From contig OZ243958.1 in assembly GCA_965214495.1 (NCBI GenBank), positions 1,240,001 through 1,304,000 of the forward strand: a stretch of 64,000 nt of DNA, in the 5' to 3' direction. The stretch is from JANQOH01 sp965214495 (GTDB lineage: Bacteria; Pseudomonadota; Alphaproteobacteria; UBA7887). The translations under genes were made by a program, and so were the position numbers. How positions within the stretch are numbered: position 1 is the first letter of the stretch; each line of letters opens with the position of its first letter. Shown in pieces: positions 1-8,260 of this stretch. Below the pieces are notes generated by a model, which saw only the letters and a list, made by a program, of their open reading frames with translations, did not search any database and was not told where the DNA came from.

Positions 1-69
1 TGCGAATGGAGGAATAGCCGGATCCACGGGGAGAACGTCCCGCAGCGGCTCCGCGACCCTACCTGCCTC

Positions 70-183
70 CCCGGGTGCGCCGGCGTCTCGCCGGCACGTC
101 CCTGCCCGGCGCGGTATTCTTCTCGAGCACGGGCGGTCGCCCCCGCAGTCGGCCTATGCCGGCGAGACGCCGGCGCACCCGGG
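70..183. repeat. 27-bp perfect inverted repeat downstream of copB
   Basis: Arms at 70-96 and 157-183 are exact reverse complements and contain GCCGGCGAGACGCCGGCGCA, separated by 60 bases. Each arm is itself a GCCGGCGAGACGCCGGC-type hairpin. It lies just past the copB stop on the minus strand, so it could end that transcript, but it also belongs to the style of GC-rich hairpin repeats scattered through this window. The rest of positions 1-212 holds nothing else I can support. Confidence 0.7.
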
Positions 184-212
184 GGCGCGAGCGACCCCGC
201 TGCGCGGCGGCC

Positions 213-932
213 TCAGAAGAAGAGCCGAACGCCGGCCACGAAGGAGAGCGAGTCGACATCCTCGGCATGGCCGCGCGCGCGGGCGGCTGTTTCGAACAGA
301 TCGCGCTCATACGCAACGCCGATATAAGGCGCGAACTCGCGCAGGAACTCATAGCGCAAACGCAGACCCAGCTCGATATGGGAAAGTCCGGATCCGACCT
401 CCAATTCGTCGACATCCCGGGCGAAGGCGTCGATCTCCATCGCGGGCTGCAACACCAGGCGCTGCGTGATCAACAGTTCGTATTCGACTTCGAAGCGCGC
501 TGACAGATCAGCTTCTTCGCTCAGGAAAACGGAAGCGTCCAGCTCGAAGAACTGCGGCGCGAGACCGTGCAAGGCAAGCACGACATGGGTGCGGGACGGT
601 TCCGGCTCCATGTCGTGGCGAATTCCGGCCTGGGCATCGAAGAAATCGGAGATCAGGCGGCTATACAACAATTGGACCTCGGCTGCCTCAACCGCCTCAC
701 CAAGTTCGGTCTCGCTTTCGGCCTTGACGAACGCCTTGTCGAAATCGGTGCCGATCCAGCCATGCGCCTTCCAAACGTGGCTGATGTGAGATCCGGAACG
801 AACCTCGTTCTGGTTCATCTTGAAGAAGGTGAAGATCCGGTCGTCGCCCTCGGCGGCGCGGGCGGAAGATGCAACCAGCGCGGCGAACGCCAGCACCGCC
901 CCGACAAGGCCTCGCCCCATGCCCCGGCTCAT
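213..932 (-). CDS. copB: CopB/PcoB-type outer-membrane copper resistance protein
   Basis: A 239-residue protein with an N-terminal signal peptide (hydrophobic stretch ending near SSARA, residue 26). The rest is rich in alternating residues typical of an outer-membrane barrel, with Phe at the C-terminus (VRLFF). Motifs such as FKMNQNEVR and WKAHGWIGTDFDKAFVKAE match the CopB family. It lacks the long Met-rich N-terminal region of longer CopB proteins. It is last in a three-gene minus-strand cluster (cupredoxin, copA, copB), 9 bases after copA, so it is very probably co-transcribed. Role known for the family: copper sequestration or handling at the outer membrane. A second in-frame ATG at residue 5 is an alternative start. 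Confidence 0.85.
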   Translation of the reverse strand: MSRGMGRGLVGAVLAFAALVASSARAAEGDDRIFTFFKMNQNEVRSGSHISHVWKAHGWIGTDFDKAFVKAESETELGEAVEAAEVQLLYSRLISDFFDAQAGIRHDMEPEPSRTHVVLALHGLAPQFFELDASVFLSEEADLSARFEVEYELLITQRLVLQPAMEIDAFARDVDELEVGSGLSHIELGLRLRYEFLREFAPYIGVAYERDLFETAARARGHAEDVDSLSFVAGVRLFF

Positions 933-941
933 CGCCCGCGC

Positions 942-2627
942 CTACTCGTTCAGCGCGAGCCCGGGGCCGCCCTCGACGACGACCTCGCGGAACATACCGG
1001 TCGCCATGTGGAACATCATGTGACAGTGAAAGGCCCACCGCCCCGGCGCGTCGGCTTCGATATCGGCGTAAACCGTCGTGCCCGGCGAGATGCTGACGGT
1101 GTGCTTGGCCGGATTCCACTTGCCCGCGCCGACGTCGAGTATGGTCCACATGCCATGCAGATGCATGGGATGGGTCATCATGGTTTCGTTCACGAACTTG
1201 AAGCGGACACGCTCACCGAAGCGCAGCCGTATCGGCTCGGAATCGGAGAACTTCACGTCGTTTATCGACCAGAAATAGCGTTCCATGTTGCCGGTCAGCC
1301 GGACCACGATCTCGCGGTCGGCCGGGCGCAGCGGGTAGAGGGGCTTCTGCGCCTTGAGATCGGTGTAGGACAGGAAACGTCCGCCGCCCGCCGCGCGCGG
1401 CGCAAGCCCGCTGCCGGGCGCGTAGAACGGATCCGTCGCCGCATGACCTTCGTGACCCATGGCATGGTGGTCTCCATGGCTCGCCCCGGCCTGTTCGTCG
1501 CCCGCTTCGTTCCCATGGGCCATCCCGGCCATGCTTCCGTGGTCCATACCGCCGTGATCCATGCCGCCATGGGCGTGGCCCATGTCGGCCATGGTGAGCA
1601 GCGGCGGGTCGCGGAGCGCCGGAACCGTCGCCTCGAAGCCTTCGTCCGGCGCCAGCGTGCCGCGCGCGAACCCGGTGCGCGACATCGATTCGGCGAAAAG
1701 CGTAAACGCCCGGGCTTCCCCAGGCCGCACGATCACATCATAGGTTTCCGCCACCGCGATACGGAATTCGTCGACCTTTACCGGCTGCACATTGTTGCCG
1801 TCGGCCTGGACCACCGTCATCGGCAGTCCGGGGATACGGACATCGAAGATGGTCATCGCAGCGGCGTTGATGAAACGCAGTCTGACGCGCTCTCCCGGCT
1901 CGAACGGCGCGGTCCAGTTCTGCTGCGGGCTCTTGCCGTTGACGAGGAACGTATAGCCGCTGACATCGGCTATGTCCGTCGGCATCATGCGCATATCGCC
2001 CCAATCCAGCCGATCGGACAGGGTGGCCGCGAAGCCGTTTCGATCGACATCGTTCAGAAAGGTCATCAGGGTGCGCTGCTGGAAGTTGTAGTAGTGCGAC
2101 TGCTTCTTGAGATTGGCGAGAATCTCCTCGGGCGGACTGTCGTGCCAGTCGGACAGCACGACGATATACTCCCGGTCGTAGCGGAACGGCTCCCGGCCCA
2201 CGGGGTCGATGATGATCGCCCCATACATTCCAGCCTGCTCCTGAAGGCCGGAGTGGCTGTGATACCAATAGGTGCCGCTCTGCTGGACCGGGAACCGGTA
2301 GGTGTGGGTGGCGCCCGGCTTGATGCCGTCGAAGCTCAGACCCGGCACGCCGTCTTCGGTGAAGGGCAGGATCAGGCCGTGCCAGTGGATGGAGCTGTCG
2401 ACATCGAGCGTGTTGGTAACGTTGATGACCAGTTCCTCGCCTTCGGCGAAACGAAGCGTGGGCGCCGGCACCGAACCGTTGATGGTGAGAGCCGGACGCT
2501 CGGTCCCGGAGGCATCCACGGTGCCTTCGCCGATCACCAGATCGTAGGTGCCCGCGGGCGCGGCCATCGGGAACAGGAGCGCGGCGGCGAGCGCCGCACC
2601 GCGTATCGCGTGTCTGGAAACCCCCAT
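942..2627 (-). CDS. copA: CopA-type periplasmic multicopper oxidase
   Basis: A 561-residue multicopper oxidase. All four copper-site motifs are visible: HWHG and YHSHSG in the first cupredoxin domain, and HPMHLHG and HCHMMFHMATGM in the last, giving the type 1 and trinuclear sites. Between domains 2 and 3 lies a His/Met-rich loop (repeats of GGMDHG, HGDHHAMGH) typical of CopA/PcoA and used for extra Cu(I) binding. The N-terminus is a signal sequence with Arg before a hydrophobic stretch. I chose ATG at 2627 because GAGGAG lies about 6 bases upstream; a GTG five codons earlier overlaps the cupredoxin stop. Expected role: oxidation of Cu(I) in the periplasm. It sits between a cupredoxin gene and copB. 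Confidence 0.92.
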   Translation of the reverse strand: MGVSRHAIRGAALAAALLFPMAAPAGTYDLVIGEGTVDASGTERPALTINGSVPAPTLRFAEGEELVINVTNTLDVDSSIHWHGLILPFTEDGVPGLSFDGIKPGATHTYRFPVQQSGTYWYHSHSGLQEQAGMYGAIIIDPVGREPFRYDREYIVVLSDWHDSPPEEILANLKKQSHYYNFQQRTLMTFLNDVDRNGFAATLSDRLDWGDMRMMPTDIADVSGYTFLVNGKSPQQNWTAPFEPGERVRLRFINAAAMTIFDVRIPGLPMTVVQADGNNVQPVKVDEFRIAVAETYDVIVRPGEARAFTLFAESMSRTGFARGTLAPDEGFEATVPALRDPPLLTMADMGHAHGGMDHGGMDHGSMAGMAHGNEAGDEQAGASHGDHHAMGHEGHAATDPFYAPGSGLAPRAAGGGRFLSYTDLKAQKPLYPLRPADREIVVRLTGNMERYFWSINDVKFSDSEPIRLRFGERVRFKFVNETMMTHPMHLHGMWTILDVGAGKWNPAKHTVSISPGTTVYADIEADAPGRWAFHCHMMFHMATGMFREVVVEGGPGLALNE

Positions 2628-2638
2628 CTTCGCGCTCC

Positions 2639-3178
2639 TCACGGTGTGACGGCGATATCGCCCACCATCCCGGAATCGTAGTGTCCCGGCATGTTGCAGG
2701 CGAACTCCAGCGTGCTGGCGCCGGTGAACACCCAGACCACCTCCGCACTCTCGCCGGGAGCCAGCAGCGCGCTGTTCGGATCGTCATGCGCCATGACGTG
2801 GCCGCCGCCCATGTCGACGTTCATCATGTGACGGTTGATGCGGTCGATCTCGATCACGCCATGGTCGACCATCATCATCATCATCGCCTGATGCTCAGCA
2901 TGCGTTGCGGCGGTGCCGATGTTGAACTCGTGCACGAGACTGCCTTCGTTGGCGACCACGAAGCGCACGGTCTCGCCCGCAACCACATCGACGCGTTCGG
3001 GGTCGAAATAGTTGTCGAACACGGCGATCGAGATGGTGCGGGTCGCTTCTTCGGGGTTGCCCGGTTCGCCGAGCATGGCGCCGGCATGGCGGCCGTCCGC
3101 TCCGGACTCCTCGGCGAGGACGGCCGAGACGCCGACGGACAGGCAGACGGCAAGAGCCGGTAAGCATTTTGTGAGCAT
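2639..3178 (-). CDS. Secreted cupredoxin (plastocyanin-like copper protein)
   Basis: A 179-residue exported protein with a clear signal peptide and a single cupredoxin fold. The type 1 copper ligands are all visible: His in LVHEFN and the Cys-His-Met set in CNMPGHYDSGM near the C-terminus. An internal Met/His-rich stretch (five consecutive Met near residue 100, then DHG, RHMM, MGGGHVMAHD) is like that of CopC/CopI-type copper-tolerance cupredoxins. The ATG has GGAGGAG 9 bases upstream. It is the first gene of the minus-strand copper cluster and its stop is 11 bases before the copA start, so it is probably an electron partner or copper carrier for CopA. The exact subfamily is an inference. Confidence 0.85.
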   Translation of the reverse strand: MLTKCLPALAVCLSVGVSAVLAEESGADGRHAGAMLGEPGNPEEATRTISIAVFDNYFDPERVDVVAGETVRFVVANEGSLVHEFNIGTAATHAEHQAMMMMMVDHGVIEIDRINRHMMNVDMGGGHVMAHDDPNSALLAPGESAEVVWVFTGASTLEFACNMPGHYDSGMVGDIAVTP

Positions 3179-3483
3179 GTGCGCTACTCCTCCGGTTATC
3201 GCGGTGGACGGCGGCGGTGCCAGGGGCCATGCGTCAACAAAAATTCAAGACTCCCCGATCCAAATTCCACTTGGGAAAACAGTGAAGAACAAGCTCGGTC
3301 CCGCCGGCGCCGGCCGTCGTCCAGCGCGCATGACTACCGGCTGCATCGCAACACGGTTTCCCGGCGAGCGTCAAGCCGGAAAGCGCCGGCATGGTCCAGG
3401 ACTCCTTCTCTGCTTGGCATTCTTGAGCCTGCGGCGACGTGATCCTATCTTCTGGCCGTCGCACGGCCACGAAGGGGCCGAAT
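3179..3483. other. Divergent intergenic region, cupredoxin / pdxA
   Basis: About 305 bases between the minus-strand copper cluster and the plus-strand pdxA gene. It must hold promoters for both directions. Only the ribosome sites are clear: GGAGGAG before the cupredoxin and GAAGGGG before pdxA. I found no convincing -35/-10 pair or copper-regulator (CueR- or CopR-type) palindrome by eye. Confidence 0.4.
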
Positions 3484-4479
3484 ATGGCTGCCATCGCGAT
3501 CACCATGGGGGACCCGAGCGGGGTCGGTCCCGAGGTCGTCTGCAAGGCGCTCGCGGCGCTGCCGGCAGACGAGCGCGCGCGCTGCACGGTGGTCGGCTGG
3601 AGCGGGTTCCTCGAACGCGCCAACGCCGTCACCGGCGCCGGAGTCGCGTTCGGGCCTGGCGGCGTCGCCACGGTCGACGTCGATACGCCCGAGCGGGATC
3701 GCATTCGCGACGCCACAGCAACGGCCGGCGGCGGCCACGCCGCGCACGGCTATGTCGCGAAGGCGGTCGAGATGGCGATGGCGGGCATGGTCGATGCGAT
3801 CGTCACCGCACCGCTCAACAAGGCGGCTCTGCACATGGCCGGGCATCGCCACGACGGCCATACCGAACTGCTGCAACACCTGACCGGCGCGCCGTCGTCG
3901 TTCATGCTGCTGGCGTCGGAACGGCTCAAGGCGATCCATGTCTCGACCCATTGCTCGCTGGCCGACGCGATCGCGCGGACCCGGAAGGAACGGGTGCTGG
4001 AGACCATCCGCGCCGGACACGAGCACTTGCGGCGGCTCGGCGCCGACCGGCCGCGCATCGCCTGCGCCGGCCTCAACCCGCATTGCGGCGAAGGCGGACT
4101 GTTCGGAGACCAGGAAGCGGCGGAGATCGCACCGGCGGTCGCCGCGGCGCGCGCCGAGGGGATCGACGCGAGCGGGCCGTGGCCCGGCGACTCGGTGTTC
4201 CATCGCGCGGCGCACGGCGCGTTCGACCTGGTGGTCGCGAACTACCACGACCAGGGCCACATCCCGGTGAAGCTCGTCGCGTTCGACAGCGCGGTGAACG
4301 TCACCCTCGGCCTGCCCGTCGCGCGCTGTTCGGTCGATCACGGCACGGCGTTCGACATCGCGTGGCGCGGGCGGGCCGACCATACCAACATGCTCTCGGC
4401 GCTGGCCTACGCACGGCGCCTGGCAGCGGCGCGGCACGGGGAGGGATACCGGCAGGACGCCGACGCACGCCGGGCGTGA
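3484..4479 (+). CDS. pdxA: 4-hydroxythreonine-4-phosphate dehydrogenase family protein (PdxA/PdxA2)
   Basis: A 331-residue PdxA-family protein. Seen: the N-terminal ITMGDPSGVGPEV motif and the three metal-binding His motifs HDGHTELL, NYHDQGHIPVK and RCSVDHGTAFDIA. I chose the ATG at 3484 because the family begins at AIAITMGDPSG and GAAGGGG lies 6 bases upstream. PdxA proper makes the pyridoxal-phosphate precursor; the paralogue PdxA2 acts in four-carbon sugar-acid breakdown (D-threonate or erythronate 4-phosphate). The neighbours (SDR, mandelate-racemase homologue, lactate/malate-type dehydrogenase) are catabolic and not vitamin B6 genes, so a PdxA2-like role is quite possible. Sequence reading alone does not separate the two. 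Confidence 0.88.
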   Translation: MAAIAITMGDPSGVGPEVVCKALAALPADERARCTVVGWSGFLERANAVTGAGVAFGPGGVATVDVDTPERDRIRDATATAGGGHAAHGYVAKAVEMAMAGMVDAIVTAPLNKAALHMAGHRHDGHTELLQHLTGAPSSFMLLASERLKAIHVSTHCSLADAIARTRKERVLETIRAGHEHLRRLGADRPRIACAGLNPHCGEGGLFGDQEAAEIAPAVAAARAEGIDASGPWPGDSVFHRAAHGAFDLVVANYHDQGHIPVKLVAFDSAVNVTLGLPVARCSVDHGTAFDIAWRGRADHTNMLSALAYARRLAAARHGEGYRQDADARRA

Positions 4480-4493
4480 CCGCAAGGGCAGAT

Positions 4494-4510
4494 GCGGGCG
4501 GGACGCCCGC
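4494..4510. repeat. Short GC hairpin after pdxA (dispersed repeat family)
   Basis: A perfect 7-bp stem GCGGGCG/CGCCCGC with a GGA loop, 15 bases past the pdxA stop. The same GCGGGCGGGACGCCCGC unit recurs near 27,875 and 28,075, and variants occur near 30,340 and 30,400. It may act as a terminator, but there is no T-tract. Confidence 0.65.
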
Positions 4511-4605
4511 GCACCATCGAGGCAGCCGACGACACACCGTTGCCGTCGGGCCGCGCGGCGACTAAGGTCGCCGGCGCGTTTCCGGCGCGGTGAAAGCTCC
4601 CCATC

Positions 4606-6333
4606 ATGTCCACGGCGCCAAACAACACACAGGCCGCGAGGATCTCGACGAGCGAGGAAATCTTCTCGGTCGCGGCGCCGCTGTGCATCCTGGGGGCGCC
4701 GCTGGTCGGCTTTCTCGAAGGAGCGGATTACGGCTACGGCGCGGCCGAGGTTCTCGGCTCCTTCGCCATCCTGATCCTGCTCGGCCTGCTGTTCGGCGCC
4801 CTGCTGGTGAACGTCGCGAACCGGCCGCGCGCGGTAGCGCTCCTGTTTCTGCTGACGGCGGCGGCGGACTTCCTGTTCCCGTTCGCGGAGCTCTACCGGT
4901 CGTTCGGCGAGCGGATCGGCGGCTGGCTCGGCCCCGAGGCCCTGGCCGGCTGGATCGATGCCGGCTGGGTAGGGATCGCGACCGCCGTCATCGTCGGCTA
5001 TCTCGCAGTCTTCACGATCCTGCTCGCCCTGGGCAAGGCAGCGATCGTGCTCTGCGCGCTGGGGTTCGGCGCACTGGCGGGCTGGTTCCTCGTCGACGGG
5101 GCGCCGGAACGGGATCGGGCCTTCGTCGAGCGCGCGGGCGCGGCGGCGCAGCCCGACGCAGCGGCGGCGCCGGTCGTGCACCTGATTCTGGACGGTCACA
5201 ACGCGGTCGGCGGCCTGCGCGGCGAAGGCGGAGATTCGCTGCGGGCGGCGCTCGAGCGGGACTATCCGGCGCGCGGTTTCCGCCTCTACCGACACGCATA
5301 CAGCCAGTATTACGACGCCTGGAACGGCGTGCCGGCGCTGATGAACTTCGATGCGCCGACGCGCGACGCGGCCTGGCTCGATCCCGGACGGCCGGCGCTG
5401 GCGGCGGCGGCCTGGTTCGGCCATCTGGCGGAGCGCGGATATGCGATCGACGTTCGGCAAACCGACCGGCTGGACCTGTGCGCCGGCGCGCCGGAGCTAA
5501 TCGCCCGATGCGTCACCTGGCGCGGCGCGAGCGCCGGCGCGCTCGCCGCCGCCGACCTGCCGGCGCTGGAGAGATTCCGGCTGCTGTGGGGGCTCTATGT
5601 GGAGCGATCGGACATCTACAAGGCGGTTCGCGGCATCTGGCGGCGCCACGCGGTTCCGCTCGCCGGCGGCATCGGACTCGACCTCCCGGCGTGGTCGGGG
5701 CAAGGGCAGCGCCTCGATTCACTGGTGGCGACGGCGATGGCGGAACGCACGGCGGCGGCGTTGCGCGGCGGCGGCGCGGGGCGCGCCTGGATCGTCCACC
5801 TGCCGGCGGCCGGGGCGCCCTATGTCCATGACGAGAGCTGCGGCCTGAACCCCGAACCCGACCGCTGGCTCGGCCCTTACGACCGCGCCCAACCGGCGCC
5901 GCGCCGCAACGACGCGCGGGGCCGGGCACTGCGCCACAAGCGCGCGAACGCCCAGCTCGGCTGCGTCCACGAGCGGCTCGGCGCGATCATCGACGCGATC
6001 GACGAGACCCCTGCCCTCGCCGGCGCGACGGTGGCGATCCATGGCAGCCACGGCTCGCACATCGTCGAACACGAGCCGTTCGCGGCGCAGGAATCCCTTG
6101 CCGGCGCGGACGATTTCGTCGACGGGTTCTCGACGTTTCTCGCGGTGCGCACGCCCGGCCTCGCCGCCGGCGTCGAAGACCGGCCGACGCCGCTGCAAGC
6201 GACCTTCCCCACGTTCTTCGGCGCGCCGGCAGCGGGCGACGGCGCGCCGGTGCTGTATCTGCGCGACCGGGCCGGCGGCGCGCTGGCGCCGCGACCGGCC
6301 AACGACCTGTTCGGCGGCGCGCGGCAGGAATGA
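4606..6333 (+). CDS. Membrane-anchored sulfatase/alkaline-phosphatase-superfamily protein
   Basis: A 575-residue protein. Residues about 20-160 hold four or five hydrophobic helices. The C-terminal two-thirds look like the periplasmic domain of sulfatase-like phospho- and sulfo-transfer enzymes: VVHLILDGHN (first metal-ligand Asp), then IVHLPAAGAPYVHDESCGL, resembling the HLPAPH-PY-C motif of this superfamily, and VAIHGSHGSH where family members have the metal-binding GDHG. The substitution of Ser for Asp in that last motif is unusual and could mean altered or lost catalysis. It sits between a PdxA homologue and an SDR/enolase pair, all plus strand. Substrate unknown; lipid or surface-glycan head-group transfer is only a family-level guess. 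Confidence 0.6.
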   Translation: MSTAPNNTQAARISTSEEIFSVAAPLCILGAPLVGFLEGADYGYGAAEVLGSFAILILLGLLFGALLVNVANRPRAVALLFLLTAAADFLFPFAELYRSFGERIGGWLGPEALAGWIDAGWVGIATAVIVGYLAVFTILLALGKAAIVLCALGFGALAGWFLVDGAPERDRAFVERAGAAAQPDAAAAPVVHLILDGHNAVGGLRGEGGDSLRAALERDYPARGFRLYRHAYSQYYDAWNGVPALMNFDAPTRDAAWLDPGRPALAAAAWFGHLAERGYAIDVRQTDRLDLCAGAPELIARCVTWRGASAGALAAADLPALERFRLLWGLYVERSDIYKAVRGIWRRHAVPLAGGIGLDLPAWSGQGQRLDSLVATAMAERTAAALRGGGAGRAWIVHLPAAGAPYVHDESCGLNPEPDRWLGPYDRAQPAPRRNDARGRALRHKRANAQLGCVHERLGAIIDAIDETPALAGATVAIHGSHGSHIVEHEPFAAQESLAGADDFVDGFSTFLAVRTPGLAAGVEDRPTPLQATFPTFFGAPAAGDGAPVLYLRDRAGGALAPRPANDLFGGARQE

Positions 6334-6379
6334 CCCGCGCGAGCGAGTCGCAAAGCCCCAACCAACGGAGAAGTCGACG

Positions 6380-7123
6380 ATGAACAGGATCGATCTGGAC
6401 GGCCGGGTGGCGGTGGTCACCGGCGGCGCGGCGGGTATCGGGTTCGCGATCGCCGAACGCCTGGCGGCGTCGGGCGCCCGCACGGTGCTGTGGGACCGCG
6501 ACGCGGACGGCCTGGAAACCGCGCGCGCGGCGCTCGACGGCGCGGCGGGAATGGCGGCCGACGTGGCCGATCCGGACTCGGTGACGGCGGCGTGCGACCG
6601 GACGCTGGCGGCGTTCGGCAAGATCGACGTGCTGGTCAACAATGCGGGGATCAACGGCGCGAACCACAAGATCTGGGAGACGCCGGTCGCGGAATGGCGC
6701 CGCGTCATCGATGTCGATCTGGGCGGGGTGTTCCTGTGCTGCCGCGCGGTCGCGCCGCACATGATCGCGGCCGGCTACGGCCGAATCGTCAACATCGCCT
6801 CGATCGCCGGCAAGGAAGGCAACCCCAACCACGGCCACTACAGCGCCGCCAAGGCGGGGGTCATCGCGCTGACGAAATCGCTCGGCAAGGAAACGGTCGA
6901 TACCGGCGTGATCGTCAACTGCGTCGCTCCGGCGGCGGTGGAGACGGCGATCCTCGCCGAGAACACGCCGGAACAACAGGCCTATCTGCTGTCCAAAATC
7001 CCGATGGGGCGCCTGGGCCGTGCGGAGGAGGTCGCAGCGCTGGTCGCGTGGCTGGCGTCGGAGGACGTGAGTTTCTCGACCGGCGCGGTATACGACATCT
7101 CCGGCGGCCGGGCGACCTATTAG
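6380..7123 (+). CDS. Short-chain dehydrogenase/reductase (SDR)
   Basis: A 247-residue classical SDR. Seen: the cofactor motif TGGAAGIG near residue 14, NNAG in VLVNNAGINGANHK, the catalytic Ser in NIASIAGK, and YSAAK with the catalytic Tyr-Lys pair. The Asp in VLWDRDADGL after strand 2 suggests NAD(H) rather than NADP(H). The C-terminal ISGGRATY replaces the usual DGG tail. I chose the ATG at 6380 because a GGAG site lies 9 bases upstream. It is followed after 12 bases by the mandelate-racemase homologue. SDRs in such pairs commonly oxidise sugars, sugar acids or deoxy-keto acids (the rhamnose/fucose type); the substrate here is not determined. Confidence 0.88.
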   Translation: MNRIDLDGRVAVVTGGAAGIGFAIAERLAASGARTVLWDRDADGLETARAALDGAAGMAADVADPDSVTAACDRTLAAFGKIDVLVNNAGINGANHKIWETPVAEWRRVIDVDLGGVFLCCRAVAPHMIAAGYGRIVNIASIAGKEGNPNHGHYSAAKAGVIALTKSLGKETVDTGVIVNCVAPAAVETAILAENTPEQQAYLLSKIPMGRLGRAEEVAALVAWLASEDVSFSTGAVYDISGGRATY

Positions 7124-7135
7124 GGGGGCGGTCCC

Positions 7136-8236
7136 ATGGGTTCGCTCGCCCTGACAGTGCGTGCGGTGCGCGTGCGGGCGGCAGTGGTGCCGCTGCGCCG
7201 GCCGCTGATCGCCAAGATCGCGACGTTCGAGCACGCGCCGTTCCTGCTCATCGACCTGGAAACCGAACAAGGGGTGACGGGCCACGCTTATCTGTTTCTC
7301 TACAAACGGGAAGCGGCCGCCTATGTCGCCGGGATGCTGGACGAGATCGCGTCGATGACTCGCGGCAGGCCGGTCGCGCCGGCGGCGGAGTGGAACCGGC
7401 TCCGCCGGGGGCTGACGCTATACGGCCACGCCGGGCTGACGACGATGGCGCTTTCGGGGTTCGACGCCGCATGCTGGGACGCGCTGGCGCGGGCGGTGGG
7501 CGAGCCGCTGGCGCGGCTGCTCGGCGGCACGCTGGACCCGGTCCTCGCCTACAACTCGAACGGCCTCGGCATCGTCCCGCCCGCGGCCGCAGCGGCCGAA
7601 GCGAAGGAACTGCTGGCGGAAGGGAACTTCCGCGCGGCGAAGATCCGGGTCGGGCGCGACACGCTCGCCGAAGACCTGGCGACGGTGCGGGCGGTGCGCG
7701 ACGCCGTGGGCCCGGACGCGGTGCTGCCCTGCGACTTCAACCAATCGCTCGACGTGATGGAAGCGATCCGGCGCGGCCGGGCGTTCGACGGCGAAGACCT
7801 GTTATGGATCGAAGAACCGATCATCTATGACGACTTCGCCGGCAATGCGAAAATCGCGGCGGAAGTGGCGACGCCGATCCAGATCGGCGAGAACTTTCAC
7901 GGCCCGCGCGACATGGCGGACGCGATCGCAGCGGGAGCAGCGGACTACATGATGCCCGATTTCGAGCGCATCGGCGGGGTCACGGGCTGGCTGCGCGCGG
8001 CGGCGCTGGCCGAAACCGCGGGCATCCGGATGTCGTCGCACCTGATGCCGGAGATCTCGGCCCAACTGCTCGCGGTGACGCCGACCGCGCACTATCTCGA
8101 ATATGTCGATTGGGCGGCGCCGATCCTGGCGCATCCGCTCGAGATCGTGGACGGTCATGCGGTTCTGGCCGACCGTCCGGGCAGCGGGATCGAGTGGAAC
8201 GAAGCGGCGGTGGAGACATACCGGGTCGCGATCTGA
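7136..8236 (+). CDS. Mandelate-racemase-like enolase-superfamily enzyme with Lys-to-Arg active-site change
   Basis: A 366-residue member of the enolase superfamily that follows Pseudomonas putida mandelate racemase closely from end to end, with a constant offset of five residues. Metal ligands D200, E226 and E252 and the acid/base residues D275, H302 and E322 are all present (motifs CDFNQSLDV, WIEEP, GENF, MMPD, SSHLMPEIS, LEYVDW). In the KxK motif, K169 is kept but the second Lys, the (S)-specific base of mandelate racemase, is Arg (AAKIRVG, R171). It therefore probably works from the His/Asp face only, as a dehydratase or weak racemase. It lies directly after the SDR gene and its stop is 24 bases from the convergent kinase gene. 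Substrate unknown. Confidence 0.9.
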   Translation: MGSLALTVRAVRVRAAVVPLRRPLIAKIATFEHAPFLLIDLETEQGVTGHAYLFLYKREAAAYVAGMLDEIASMTRGRPVAPAAEWNRLRRGLTLYGHAGLTTMALSGFDAACWDALARAVGEPLARLLGGTLDPVLAYNSNGLGIVPPAAAAAEAKELLAEGNFRAAKIRVGRDTLAEDLATVRAVRDAVGPDAVLPCDFNQSLDVMEAIRRGRAFDGEDLLWIEEPIIYDDFAGNAKIAAEVATPIQIGENFHGPRDMADAIAAGAADYMMPDFERIGGVTGWLRAAALAETAGIRMSSHLMPEISAQLLAVTPTAHYLEYVDWAAPILAHPLEIVDGHAVLADRPGSGIEWNEAAVETYRVAI

Positions 8237-8260
8237 CACGGGGAACCGGCCGCGGTTCCT

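Noticed and set aside
567..2681. 704-codon open frame on the plus strand across copA
   Set aside because: Antisense shadow of copA and copB; high GC removes stop codons, and the composition is Arg/His/Gly-rich without any motif.
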